A stretch of DNA of 57,302 bases from CAVPDG01 sp963702535 (GCA_963702535.1 CAVPDG010000008.1:1-57302); one strand, 5' to 3'; positions 43,653 through 52,741 are shown, counted from the stretch's first letter. The notes: generated from the sequence alone by a model not told the origin. A program made the numbers and translations.

Positions 43653-45316
43653 ATGGAGTCGAATCAAGTGGATAACAAGGAGAATCTGGGCACGCGGCGG
43701 CTGGCGAAGCTGCGCATGTCGGACTTTCCGAATGCGGATGAGATCGTGCGGCAGGGGCTGCTTTCGGCAGGGCGCGGTGCGGATGCGGTGGATGTCTTGC
43801 TGGTGAACCCGCCGACGCCGGATGGGGGCTACTGGATCCGGACGCAGCACCGGGTAGGGCGGCGCACGCGGGAGAACATGGTGTGGCCGCAGGTGAGCCT
43901 GGCGCAGATGGCGGCGCTGCTGCACCCGACGTACACGGTGAAGGTGATCGACGCCAACGCCGAGCGCATGGGGTGGGAAGCGTTCCGGTTGGAGCTGGAG
44001 CGGTGGCAGCCGAAGTACTACGTGACGCAGATGACGGCGCCGACGTTGGAGAACGACATGTACGGATGTTTTCTGGCGCATGCGCGCGGGGCGAAGACGA
44101 TAGCGTTTGGGACGCACGTGACGCCGATCCCGCGCGAGAGCATGCGCCCGTACCCGAGCCTGGACTACGCCTTGGTGGGGGAGCCAGATCCTGACGCTGC
44201 GCGACCTGATCGACCACCTGGAGGGGAAGGTGGGGGAGCGAGGAGAGGCGATTGTGCGGATGCTGGAGAAGTGCGATCCTGGGTATCAGGCGTCGCTGAA
44301 GGAGGACGGGAGTGTAGAGCTATCGGGGATCCGGGGGATCGCCTACCGGGAGAAGGGGGAGGTGAAGACTGACCTTGCCGCGGCCGTTCATCGCCGATCT
44401 GGATGACCTGCCGATGCCGATGCACGAGCTGCTGCCGCTGGACAAGTACCGGGAGCCGCTGATCAAGGGGCCGTTCACGTTTATTGTGACGAGCCGGGGC
44501 TGTCCGGCAGGGTGCACATACTGCATCAAGCATGTGAGCTACCAGTACAGTGCGCGGGTGAGGTCGCCGAAGCTGATCATGGAAGAGCTGTGGCGGCTGA
44601 AGGAGCTGGGGATCAACAACATCCACATGTACGCCGACCTGTTCACGGTGAACCGGGAGCAGGTGATGGAGCTGTGCGAGCGGATGATTGCGGAGAAGAT
44701 CAACATCCGCTGGACGTGCAACAGCCGCGTTGACTATGTCGACGAAGAGATGCTCACCATGATGGGTCGCGCCGGAAACTGGCTCATCTCCTGGGGCATC
44801 GAGAGCGGCAACGAGCAGATCCTCAAGCACGCCCGCAAGGGCGCCTACCCCGATAAAGCCGAGCGGGCGCTCAAATGGGCGCACGCCGCCGGCATCAAGA
44901 ACTGGGGCTACTTCATCATCGGGCTGCCCGGCGAGACGGAAGAGACCATCCGCCAGTCGATCGATTTTGCCAAGAAGCTGCCGTTGGATATCGCCTTGTT
45001 CCACGTGGCAGCGCCTTACCCTGGCACGCCGTTCTTTTTCGAAGTTGTGGAGAAAGGCTGGTTCCGCCCCGGGACGCGCTGGGAGCAGGTGGATATGGAT
45101 AAGGGCACTGTGCTGGATTACCCCGGGCTGAGCGCCGAGCGCCTGTTATACTGGCAGAAGCGCGCCTTCCGCGAGTGGGCATTCCGCCCCGGACCCATGC
45201 TCACCTACTTGAAGATGCTCGTCTCGTCGCCATCAACGATCAAATCGGCTTTGAGCGTCGGCTGGCAGCATTTGACCTGGCAGGTGAGCGATACTGGAGC
45301 GCCAATCCAGGGATAA
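43653..45316 (+). CDS. B12-binding radical SAM protein, two frameshifts, mosaic codon use
   Basis: About 554 residues after repair near 44185 and 44374. The N-terminal part holds a cobalamin-binding Rossmann fold (VDVLLVNPPTPDGGYW, VSLAQMAALLHPTYTVKVID). The radical SAM domain has TSRGCPAGCTYCIKHVSY with the CxxxCxxC cluster, then NNIHMYADLFTVNREQVMEL, WTCNSRVDYVDEEML and WGYFIIGLPGETEETI. The C-terminal part is RSAM B12-family accessory sequence. From 43653 to about 44728 codons end largely in G; beyond 44730 they end in C like the surrounding genes. The substrate is unknown; neighbours suggest envelope glycan or lipid modification. AAAGGAG precedes the ATG. Confidence 0.85.
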
Positions 45317-45334
45317 ATCGCTTAGAATAAGGGC

Positions 45335-47131
45335 ATGGTCCGTATTTTAGAAGGGCGCTGGTTTCCACTTGCGGAGCTGGCGCTCGTATTTTCTTGCGGC
45401 GTAGCCTGCTTTGCCTGGCCCCAACTTGGCGGCTTGCCCTTGCTCCTGGCGCTGCTACCCTGGCTGCTGCGCCTGCTTGCCCGCCAGCCGTTCCTGCAGC
45501 GTACTCCCCTGGATATCCCCGTCCTGATCTTCCTGGCGACCGCGCTGGTGGGCGCCTGGGCTGCTTACGACACCTCCGCCGCCCTGTCCAAGCTCTGGAT
45601 GGTTCTCAGCGCCGTATTGCTCTACTATGCCCTCGCTCGCCAGCCGCGCCAGAACCTGTGGCTTATTGCCGGCGCGGTCAGCATCCTGGGGGCTTTACTG
45701 GCGCTGTATTTCCTCCTCTCCCATGATTGGGCAGCCCAACCTGCCGATCTCGCCCTCATCAACCACCTGGGGTCCGGTTGGATGTCTATCCGCCCCTCCC
45801 TGCCGCTGGACGGTTTGCATCCCAACAAGGTCGGCGGGCTGCTCGCCATGTTTGCCCCCTTCTCCCTTGCCTTGATCTTGCATGCCTGGCGCGAGCGGGA
45901 CGCTGGTCTCGGCATATTTGCCGTCTCAGCCGCAGTTTTGCTCTTGCTCGGGCTGCTCTTCACCAGCTCGCGCGCTGCCTGGCTCGCCCTGGCGCTCGCC
46001 CTGTGCGCCTGGTTGTTCTGGGTGCTTGCCTGCGGTCCCCTGAATGGCAGGTTGCGCCTGCGCCCGGCTGCCTGGTTTGGTCTGGCGGCGGGTCTGGCGC
46101 TTGTGGCGCTCTTCATCCTGGACGCCATCTCCCCCGGCGGCATCGCCAGCCTGGTCAACCGCCTCCCCGGTCCCAACAGCGCCATCAGCCGCATGGAGAT
46201 CTATACCAACACCCGCTGGCTGGTAAGCGACTTTCCCCTCACCGGCGGCGGTCTGGCTTCCTTCCCCGGCTTGTATTCTCGCTATATCATGAGCGTCCCC
46301 GTCTTCCTCTTCGGCTACGCACATGACCTTTTCCTGGATTTAGCCCTCGAGCAGGGGATCATCGGGCTGCTCTCTTTCGTCTATATATTAGGCGCCAGCT
46401 TCTGGCTGATCATCGGGCGCGAGAGCTCCGGGCTGCTGGATGGCGCCGTCCTGGCGGGGCTGGTAGTGATGGCGCTGCACGGTCTGGTGGACGATCCGCT
46501 GTACGCCGAGCGTGGCACGCCCTTGCTCTTCCTTCTGCCGGGGTTTGCCGTCGCCCTGGCGCTCACCGAGGTGCGCTCCCGCCGCCGGCGCCGCTCGCTG
46601 CTCAAGCGAGGCAAAGCCTGGTGGGGCTGGGCGGCCCTCGGCGTGGTTCTGCTGGCATACCTGGCGTTCGTCTTCGTCCGTACCGGCGGCGGCGCCTGGT
46701 CCGAGAACCTGGGCGCCTTGCAGATGGATCGCTCCGAGCTGGCGGGCTTCCCGACCGGCGAGTGGGAGAGTGACAGCCTCCTGCCGCAGCTCGCCCCGGC
46801 TGAAGCCCTCCTGCAGCAGGCGCTCACCCGGGATCAGTATGATTTCCCGGCGCACTACCGGCTGGGTTTGATCGACACGCTGCGCCGCGATTTTCCCGCC
46901 GCCCGCCAGCATCTCGAGCTGGCGTTCCAGCTTGCGCCCGAACACCGGGGAGCGCGCAAAGCGTTGGCTTATAACTATGTCTGGTTAGGAGCCTATGAGG
47001 ATGCCCTGCCGTTATTGCAAGGAATGCCGGAGGCAAAATCTGAGATGGAAGCCTACAGCGGCTGGTGGAGCCTGCAGGGTCGCAGCGACCTGGCAGCTCA
47101 GGCTGCTCAGATGGCGGCTCTCCTGCCCTGA
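45335..47131 (+). CDS. O-antigen ligase/polymerase-like membrane protein with TPR tail
   Basis: 598 residues with about 12 membrane segments. The middle loop NTRWLVSDFPLTGGGLASFPGLY and the DLFLDLALEQGIIGLLSFVY segment are the signatures of the Wzy_C/WaaL family. After the last TM at about 430-450 come soluble repeats: ALLQQALTRDQYDFPAHYRL, ARQHLELAFQLAPEHRGARK and ALAYNYVWLGAYEDALPLLQ, i.e. TPR units. It would polymerise or ligate a surface glycan outside the membrane. TAGAAT at 45323-45328 lies 6 nt before the ATG, making this another candidate leaderless mRNA. Confidence 0.88.
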   Translation: MVRILEGRWFPLAELALVFSCGVACFAWPQLGGLPLLLALLPWLLRLLARQPFLQRTPLDIPVLIFLATALVGAWAAYDTSAALSKLWMVLSAVLLYYALARQPRQNLWLIAGAVSILGALLALYFLLSHDWAAQPADLALINHLGSGWMSIRPSLPLDGLHPNKVGGLLAMFAPFSLALILHAWRERDAGLGIFAVSAAVLLLLGLLFTSSRAAWLALALALCAWLFWVLACGPLNGRLRLRPAAWFGLAAGLALVALFILDAISPGGIASLVNRLPGPNSAISRMEIYTNTRWLVSDFPLTGGGLASFPGLYSRYIMSVPVFLFGYAHDLFLDLALEQGIIGLLSFVYILGASFWLIIGRESSGLLDGAVLAGLVVMALHGLVDDPLYAERGTPLLFLLPGFAVALALTEVRSRRRRRSLLKRGKAWWGWAALGVVLLAYLAFVFVRTGGGAWSENLGALQMDRSELAGFPTGEWESDSLLPQLAPAEALLQQALTRDQYDFPAHYRLGLIDTLRRDFPAARQHLELAFQLAPEHRGARKALAYNYVWLGAYEDALPLLQGMPEAKSEMEAYSGWWSLQGRSDLAAQAAQMAALLP

Positions 47132-47196
47132 GCCCGTTTCGGGTGTGTGTTACAATCGGGCTTTGAACGGATAGAAGGCTCTGCACATTCATCGAA

Positions 47197-47994
47197 ATGG
47201 AGATTCTGTCTATGACCGAAGCAAACAACCTGGACCAGCTCGAGCGACCTCGGCGGCTGCACTTCGAATGGCTGCTGCCGGTCCTCTTCAAGCCGCGCAG
47301 CACGTTTGGCAAGATCGCTGCCCAAACTGCCGGCGTCTGGCTGGTTCCCTTGCTGCTGCTCTCCATTGCCGCCCTGGCAAGCGTGGCTGTTGCCGGCTCC
47401 ATCAAGCAAGCTGCCGCGTTGAGCGGCACGCCCAATTTGCCGCCCGATTTCCAGTACATGCCCCCCGAGATGCAGGCGCAGTACATGCAAGCCCAGCAAG
47501 CCACCTCCAGCCCCGTCTTCCTGTACGTCTTTCCCGCCGTCACCTCGCTGGGCGCCGTGTGGCTGGGCTGGCTCCTGGTCACGGGCATCCTGCACCTGGT
47601 GCTCACCCTGCTCGGCGGGCGCGGCGACACCGGCTCCACCCTCAATATCGTCGCCTGGTCGGGAATACCCTTCGTCGTGCGTGATCTCGTCCGCGCTGTC
47701 TTCATGCTCATCTCCCGCCAGTTGCTCACCTCGCCGGGCTTCTCCGGCTTCATCCCCGCCGGCGCCACTGGTTGGACCGCTTTCCTCGGTCAGCTCCTGC
47801 GCCTGCTGGATATCTACGTCATTTGGAACATCGTCTTGCTCGTGCTTGGCGTCCTCGCCTCCACAAAACTGGGCAAGGTCAAAGCAGTGGGCAGCGTGCT
47901 CTTTACCGTCCTCCTGCTCCTGGCGCTCCAGGCGTTGATCGGCTTCCTCATCTCCAGCCTCAGCAGCCTGAACGTCATTCGCCCCTTCTTCTAA
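47197..47994 (+). CDS. Yip1-domain membrane protein
   Basis: 265 residues (or 260 from the second ATG at 47212). Five or so TM segments. The start of the domain, RRLHFEWLLPVLFKPRSTFGKIAAQ, and IAWSGIPFVVRDLVRAVFML are typical of YIP1 (PF04893) proteins from bacteria, which have no settled role. It is the first gene in a compact operon with the ATPase (14 nt gap), the secreted TIG protein and the permease, which implies a part in that export or assembly system. Confidence 0.8.
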   Translation: MEILSMTEANNLDQLERPRRLHFEWLLPVLFKPRSTFGKIAAQTAGVWLVPLLLLSIAALASVAVAGSIKQAAALSGTPNLPPDFQYMPPEMQAQYMQAQQATSSPVFLYVFPAVTSLGAVWLGWLLVTGILHLVLTLLGGRGDTGSTLNIVAWSGIPFVVRDLVRAVFMLISRQLLTSPGFSGFIPAGATGWTAFLGQLLRLLDIYVIWNIVLLVLGVLASTKLGKVKAVGSVLFTVLLLLALQALIGFLISSLSSLNVIRPFF

Positions 47995-48008
47995 ACCGGG
48001 AAGCGTTT

Positions 48009-48719
48009 ATGGACCAGCCGTTTATCCGCGTGCAGGGCTTGCGGAAGACCTACAATATGGGGCGCGTCGCCGTTCACGCTTTGAACGATGTCAGCCTGGA
48101 GATCCCCGCCAACAGCTTCCTGGTGGTGATGGGACCTTCCGGCTCAGGCAAGAGCACCCTGTTGCACCTGCTCGGCGGTCTCGACCGCCCCAGCGAGGGG
48201 CACATCGAGGTCGACGGCAACTCCCTCGAGATGATGGACGAGAACGAGCTGGCGGTCTTTCGCCGCCGCGAGATTGGCTTTATCTTCCAGTCTTTCAACC
48301 TCATCCCCAGCATGAGCGCCATGGAGAACGTCTTGTTCCCCTTGCGCTTTGCCCGCTACCCGCGCCGCCAGCGCCGCCAGCGCTCGCTGGATGTGTTGCG
48401 CCGCGTCGGTTTGGAGGACCGCGCCCTGCACCGTCCCACCGAGCTTTCCGGTGGGCAGCAGCAGCGCGTCGCCATTGCCCGCTCGCTGATCAACGATCCG
48501 CGCCTCATCCTGGCGGATGAGCCTACCGGCAACCTGGATAGCGCCAGCGGCGCCAGCGTCATGCAGCTCCTCTCCGAGCTGCACCAGTCCGGTCGTACCA
48601 TCGTCGTCGTCACCCACGACGTGCGCATGACCCAGGTCGCCACGCACACCGTCCAGCTCCTGGACGGGCAGATCGTGGATGAGACGGCGCTCAACGCGCT
48701 GCCATCCACCTCATCTTAG
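48009..48719 (+). CDS. ABC transporter ATPase, MacB/LolD type
   Basis: 236 residues. Walker A VVMGPSGSGKSTLLHLLGGL, the family marker PSEGHIEVDGNSLEMMDENEL, the Q-loop FIFQSFNLIPSMSAMENV, signature TELSGGQQQRVAIARSL, Walker B LILADEPTGNLDSASG and switch His THDVRMT. The 'ADEPTGNLD' form assigns it to the MacB/LolD/FtsE class, which moves substrates by mechanical force rather than classic transport. It pairs with the permease at 50467-51801. Start at ATG 48009. Confidence 0.93.
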   Translation: MDQPFIRVQGLRKTYNMGRVAVHALNDVSLEIPANSFLVVMGPSGSGKSTLLHLLGGLDRPSEGHIEVDGNSLEMMDENELAVFRRREIGFIFQSFNLIPSMSAMENVLFPLRFARYPRRQRRQRSLDVLRRVGLEDRALHRPTELSGGQQQRVAIARSLINDPRLILADEPTGNLDSASGASVMQLLSELHQSGRTIVVVTHDVRMTQVATHTVQLLDGQIVDETALNALPSTSS

Positions 48720-48735
48720 GAACAGGTGCTCGCCC

Positions 48736-50463
48736 ATGCATAAGCTTCAACGCCTCGCTCGCTCTCTCATCCTGCTGGTCATCCTTGCCGGGCTGTTGCT
48801 CGCCAACCCCCTGCCGGTGCTCGCCCAGCTTTCCATTTCCGGCGTCCAACCGGGCACGGTCACCGGTCTGGCGCCAGTGGAGCTGGTGGTCACCGGCTCC
48901 GACTTCATCGATGGCGCCGTGGTGGTTGTCGAGAACTTCGGGGCGCTGGTCACGCGCTTTGTCAGCCCCACCGTGCTCACCGGTCTGCTGCCGCAGGGCA
49001 TCGATCCGGGCGTCTACACCGTCACCGTGATCAATCCCAACTCGACCAGCGTCTCCCTGCCTGGCGCTCTCACCGTCGCCTCGCCCACCGCCACCACAGG
49101 CGCGCCGCTCGGCAACCGCCCGGTCCTGGTGGTCAAGTCTTATTCTGCCGGCGGCGAGCCGGTTGTGGCTGGCAAGGGCTATAACCTGGTCGTCAGGCTG
49201 AATAATTCCGGCGCTGCGTTCGCCAAGAACGTCGTTGCCGTGTTCACCCCCGGCGATTTCATCCCCACCGGCACCGGCGGCGTGCTGGCTGCCGGCGAAA
49301 TCGACCCCGGCGGCACGCAGAAATTCACCCAGCCCGTCACCGCCAGCTACGACATCGTCGGCAAGTCCTTCGCCACCGTTGTCATGGTGGTGTCTTACAC
49401 GGATCCCAACGGCGTCGCTTATAGCGAGACCTTCAACCTGAACGTTCCCGCCGCTCCCCCGCGCCCCGGGGCGTTCAATACCGCTACCCCCACCCCCACG
49501 CTCACGCCCATCCCGCCTGCCCGCCCGCAGCTCGTCATCACCGGCGTCCAGACGGATGTCGAGACCCTCCAGCCCGGCAACCAGTTTACCCTCAGCGTGG
49601 ATGTCACCAATAAGGGCAACGCCACTGCCCTGCAGGTCTCCATGATCATCGGCGGCGGCAGCAGCTCTTCCGGCGGCGCCGGCACGCCGGAGCCGGGCGG
49701 CGTCTCCGGCGGCAGCGCAGACCTGGGCGTCTTCGCCCCTGTTGGCTCATCTAACGTGCAGTTCCTGGGCGACATGACTGCCGGCAGCAGCCTGCAAGCC
49801 AGCGCCGCCCTCATCGTCAATACCAATACCAACCCCGGCGCCTACCCCTTGCGGATCTCCTTCACCTACCTGGATAACAAGGGCATCGTCTACACCGACG
49901 ACCAGGTGGTCACCTTGCTCGTGTACTCCGTGCCGCAGATCGACGTCAACTTCTACCGCCCGCCCGATCCCCTCTTCGTCGGGCAGCCCGGCATTCTGCC
50001 CATGCAGGTCGTCAACATCGGGCGCAAATCCGTCGTCCTGGGCACGATGAAGATCACCAGCCCCACGGCGGACCTGACCAATAACGAGGCGCTCATCGGA
50101 CCGCTGGATGTCGGCGGCTACTATACCCTGGATGTCAACGCCATCCCGCAGCAGGCTGGCACGCTGGAGCTGCTCATCACGATTAACTACACCGACGACT
50201 TCAGCCAGCCGGGCGTGATCACCGACACGCTCACGGTCGAGGTGATGGATGCCATGCCCATGGAGCCTATTCCCGGCGAGGGTGGCATGAACGGCGGCGA
50301 GATCCCCCTGGCCGCCCCCCCGGAAACCTTCTGGCAGAAGGTCGTGCGCTTTGTCAAGGGTCTCTTCGGGCTGGATAGCGGCGTCGTCACGCCCACACCC
50401 TTCCCTGGCGAGATCATCCCCACCGAGCCGGTGTCCGTTCCGGTGCAGGGTCCCAAAGGATAG
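48736..50463 (+). CDS. Secreted TIG/CARDB-like multi-domain adaptor
   Basis: 575 residues. Signal peptide ARSLILLVILAGLLLANPLP with cleavage near VLAQ. Domain 1 (30-110) is an IPT/TIG fold: ISGVQPGTVTGLAPVELVVTG. Domain 2 (about 120-240) and domain 4 (290-420) are CARDB/NEW3-like Ig folds, with FTLSVDVTNKGNATALQVSM as a clear strand pattern. A Thr-Pro linker (TATPTPTLTPIPPARPQ) separates them. The C-terminus has a short hydrophobic/basic patch KVVRFVKGLFG then Thr-Pro. It lies inside the Yip1-ATPase-permease operon, so it may be the extracellular adaptor. Confidence 0.8.
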   Translation: MHKLQRLARSLILLVILAGLLLANPLPVLAQLSISGVQPGTVTGLAPVELVVTGSDFIDGAVVVVENFGALVTRFVSPTVLTGLLPQGIDPGVYTVTVINPNSTSVSLPGALTVASPTATTGAPLGNRPVLVVKSYSAGGEPVVAGKGYNLVVRLNNSGAAFAKNVVAVFTPGDFIPTGTGGVLAAGEIDPGGTQKFTQPVTASYDIVGKSFATVVMVVSYTDPNGVAYSETFNLNVPAAPPRPGAFNTATPTPTLTPIPPARPQLVITGVQTDVETLQPGNQFTLSVDVTNKGNATALQVSMIIGGGSSSSGGAGTPEPGGVSGGSADLGVFAPVGSSNVQFLGDMTAGSSLQASAALIVNTNTNPGAYPLRISFTYLDNKGIVYTDDQVVTLLVYSVPQIDVNFYRPPDPLFVGQPGILPMQVVNIGRKSVVLGTMKITSPTADLTNNEALIGPLDVGGYYTLDVNAIPQQAGTLELLITINYTDDFSQPGVITDTLTVEVMDAMPMEPIPGEGGMNGGEIPLAAPPETFWQKVVRFVKGLFGLDSGVVTPTPFPGEIIPTEPVSVPVQGPKG

Positions 50464-50466
50464 GGC

Positions 50467-51801
50467 ATGGCTTTTGCCGACCTTCTCTACCTGATCTTCG
50501 ATAACCTCAACCGGCGCAAAGCGCGCGTCGCCCTCACCGCCATCGGGGTTGTCATCGGTACGGCAGCCATCGTGGTTCTCGTCTCGCTGGCGATCGGCTT
50601 GCAGCGCAACGCCAACCAGCAGCTCTACGGCATCGGCGACCTCACACGCATCCAGGTCATGCCCAATTACAGCGGTCCGCAGGGACCCGGCGGCGGGGTC
50701 GTGGTGCAATCAGGCCCAGGCGGGCAAAACCCCTCGCAAACTTTGGTCACCCCCGATACCGTGCGAGAGCTGGCGCAGATCCCCGGCGTTGTTTCGGTGA
50801 TCCCGCGCGATTACATCTACGGCGGCACGCTGATCAACTACAAGCGCCTGGAGGGGTATCCCAACATCATCGGCGTCGACCTGGCGGACCTGAGCGTGCT
50901 CGGGCTGCGCCCCATTTCCGGCACGCTCGAGCTGGAGAAGGGCACTGCCATCGTCGGCGCCCGCACCAACCAGAATTTCTACGATCCCAAGCTGCGCCCC
51001 GGGCAGATGCCGCCCCCGCCGCCCAATTTGTACAATGCCAACCTGAAATTTACCCTCATCAAGTACACCCAGGATGGCACCGAGGTGCGCAAGACCGTGC
51101 CGCTGCGCGTGGCGGGCGTCATCGCCGAGTCCGGCGGCGAAGCCGATTACACCTTCTACCTGCCGCTCTCCGACGTCACCGCCTACAACGAGTGGATCAC
51201 CGGGCGGCGCATCAACCGCAGCAAGGATGGCTTCCCCACGGCGATGGTCAAGGCGGAGGACCCCAAGAAAGTCCTGGATATCGCCGATACCATCACCGCC
51301 ATGGGCTACATGGTCTACACCCCCATGCAGTACCTGCAGCCCATCAACTCCTTCTATACCGTCCTGCAGGTCATCTTCGGCGGGCTGGGCGCCATTTCGC
51401 TGCTCGTGGCAGCCATCGGCATCGCCAACACCATGACCATGGCAATCCTCGAGCGCACGCGCGAGATCGGCTTGATGAAAGCCATCGGCGCTACCAACCG
51501 CGACGTGCTCAGCGTCTTCCTCGGCGAGGCAGGCGGCATCGGGCTGATCGGCGGGTTGGGCGGCGTGCTGCTGGGTTGGGTCGCGGCGCAGATCATCAAC
51601 GTGCTCGCCCTGGCTTATTTCGCCGGGCAGGCGACCAACCAGCAGGGCGGCATGCCCCCGCCCTCCGTGGTGGTTTACACCCCGCCCTGGCTGCCCGCTT
51701 TCGCCCTCGTCTTCGCCATCGTCATCGGCTTGATCTCCGGGCTCTACCCCGCCCTGCGCGCCGCCACCCTCATCCCCGTCAACGCCCTCAAGTACGAATG
51801 A
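50467..51801 (+). CDS. MacB/FtsX-type ABC permease
   Basis: 444 residues. N-terminal TM helix with ALTAIGVVIGTAAIVVLVSL, a large extracellular MacB_PCD domain (residues 50-290) rich in loops, then three C-terminal TM helices containing GAISLLVAAIGIANTMTMAIL and RTREIGLMKAIGATNRDVLSVFL, the FtsX signature. It is 3 nt behind the adaptor gene and pairs with the ATPase at 48009-48719. This permease class performs mechanotransmission; the client is not known. Confidence 0.92.
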   Translation: MAFADLLYLIFDNLNRRKARVALTAIGVVIGTAAIVVLVSLAIGLQRNANQQLYGIGDLTRIQVMPNYSGPQGPGGGVVVQSGPGGQNPSQTLVTPDTVRELAQIPGVVSVIPRDYIYGGTLINYKRLEGYPNIIGVDLADLSVLGLRPISGTLELEKGTAIVGARTNQNFYDPKLRPGQMPPPPPNLYNANLKFTLIKYTQDGTEVRKTVPLRVAGVIAESGGEADYTFYLPLSDVTAYNEWITGRRINRSKDGFPTAMVKAEDPKKVLDIADTITAMGYMVYTPMQYLQPINSFYTVLQVIFGGLGAISLLVAAIGIANTMTMAILERTREIGLMKAIGATNRDVLSVFLGEAGGIGLIGGLGGVLLGWVAAQIINVLALAYFAGQATNQQGGMPPPSVVVYTPPWLPAFALVFAIVIGLISGLYPALRAATLIPVNALKYE

Positions 51802-51830
51802 GCCTGTGCCGTTCTGGATAAACAAGTTAA

Positions 51831-51898
51831 ACCGCAGAGACACAGAGTGCACAGAGTCTTTATAAGATATTTCTCTGTGATCTCTGTGTCTCTGCGGT
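51831..51898. repeat. 26-bp inverted repeat with spaced CAGAG units
   Basis: Arm 51831-51856 (ACCGCAGAGACACAGAGTGC, then ACAGAG) and 51873-51898 are complementary with two mismatches, loop 16 nt. Each arm holds CAGAG three times at 8- to 9-nt spacing. The motif resembles CGCAGAGACGCAGAG strings that I recall from intergenic DNA of unrelated environmental bacteria. It is between convergent genes and has no ORF. Confidence 0.85.
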
Positions 51899-51905
51899 GA
51901 GATTA

Positions 51906-51941
51906 ATAAAAACCGTCCCGCAGATTAAGGGCTGCGGGACG
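51906..51941 (-). terminator. Intrinsic terminator of the S1-domain gene
   Basis: CGTCCCGCAG at 51914-51923 pairs with CTGCGGGACG at 51932-51941. On the minus strand the stem is followed by GTTTTTATTAA, so it ends the S1-domain transcript. The plus-strand side is followed by ATTGTCTTT and may also stop the permease transcript. Confidence 0.75.
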
Positions 51942-51958
51942 ATTGTCTTTCCTGTGAT

Positions 51959-52741
51959 TTAGCGCTTGGTGCTGCGCGACTTGTGCTGCAGCGTGCGCTC
52001 CATGATGTCTTCCAGCTCGTCGCTGGAGGTGGATGGCTTGCGCTTGCTCTTCGAGCGCGGCGCCTCGTTCACGCGCGAGCGGTCCATCGCCTCGCGCATG
52101 GCGATCTCCATCGCCGTCGGCACGGGCTCTTCCTTCTCGCCCTCCTCCACCTCCGGCTTCTCTTTCTCCTTGCGCGGCTTGGGCTCTTTCACCACCGGGG
52201 CGGGCTTCTCTTCCAGGGCTTTCATGCTCAGCTTGATCTGCCGCTTGCGCCGGTTCACTTCCAGCACCTGCACTTCCACCTCGTCGCCCTCTTTAACCAC
52301 CTCGCCCGGCGTCTTGACGTAGCCGTGCGTCATCTCGCTGATGTGCACCAGCCCCGGGCGCTCGGCGCCGATATCGACGAATGCCCCGAACTTCTCCAGG
52401 CGGATGACCTTGCCCTTCACCGTCATGCCTTTGGTGATCTCGCGCCACTCCAGGTCGAGCGGCTTGATCATCGTCAGGTCGATGCGCTTCTTCTTCGGAT
52501 CGACCCGCTTGATCCACACATCCACCGTCTGCCCCACCTGCACCACGTCTTCGACGCGGTTGGTGTGCGCCTCCTGCAGTTGCGAGATATGGATCACGCC
52601 CGGCACATCCAGCCCAATATCGACCAGCGCGCCTGCCAGCGTTGTCTTGACTACGGTTCCTGTAAATTGGTCCTTGCGCTTGATCTCCGCAAGGGCGGTT
52701 GACTGTGCGCTCTCCGGATTGGCTACCGCATCGTTTTCCAT
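51959..52741 (-). CDS. S1 RNA-binding domain protein (two S1 repeats)
   Basis: 260 residues. Repeat 1 (about 22-95) has TGTVVKTTLAGALVDIGLDVPGVIHIS; repeat 2 (about 105-178) has VKGKVIRLEKFGAFVDIGAERPGLVHIS with EVQVLEVNRRKRQIKLSMKA. The Lys/Glu/Pro-rich C-terminus (180-260) is disordered. Ribosomal protein S1 proper has four to six repeats; this is a short form, close to small S1-type RNA-binding proteins. CAGGAGAAG precedes the ATG. Terminator at 51906-51941. Confidence 0.92.
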   Translation of the reverse strand: MENDAVANPESAQSTALAEIKRKDQFTGTVVKTTLAGALVDIGLDVPGVIHISQLQEAHTNRVEDVVQVGQTVDVWIKRVDPKKKRIDLTMIKPLDLEWREITKGMTVKGKVIRLEKFGAFVDIGAERPGLVHISEMTHGYVKTPGEVVKEGDEVEVQVLEVNRRKRQIKLSMKALEEKPAPVVKEPKPRKEKEKPEVEEGEKEEPVPTAMEIAMREAMDRSRVNEAPRSKSKRKPSTSSDELEDIMERTLQHKSRSTKR

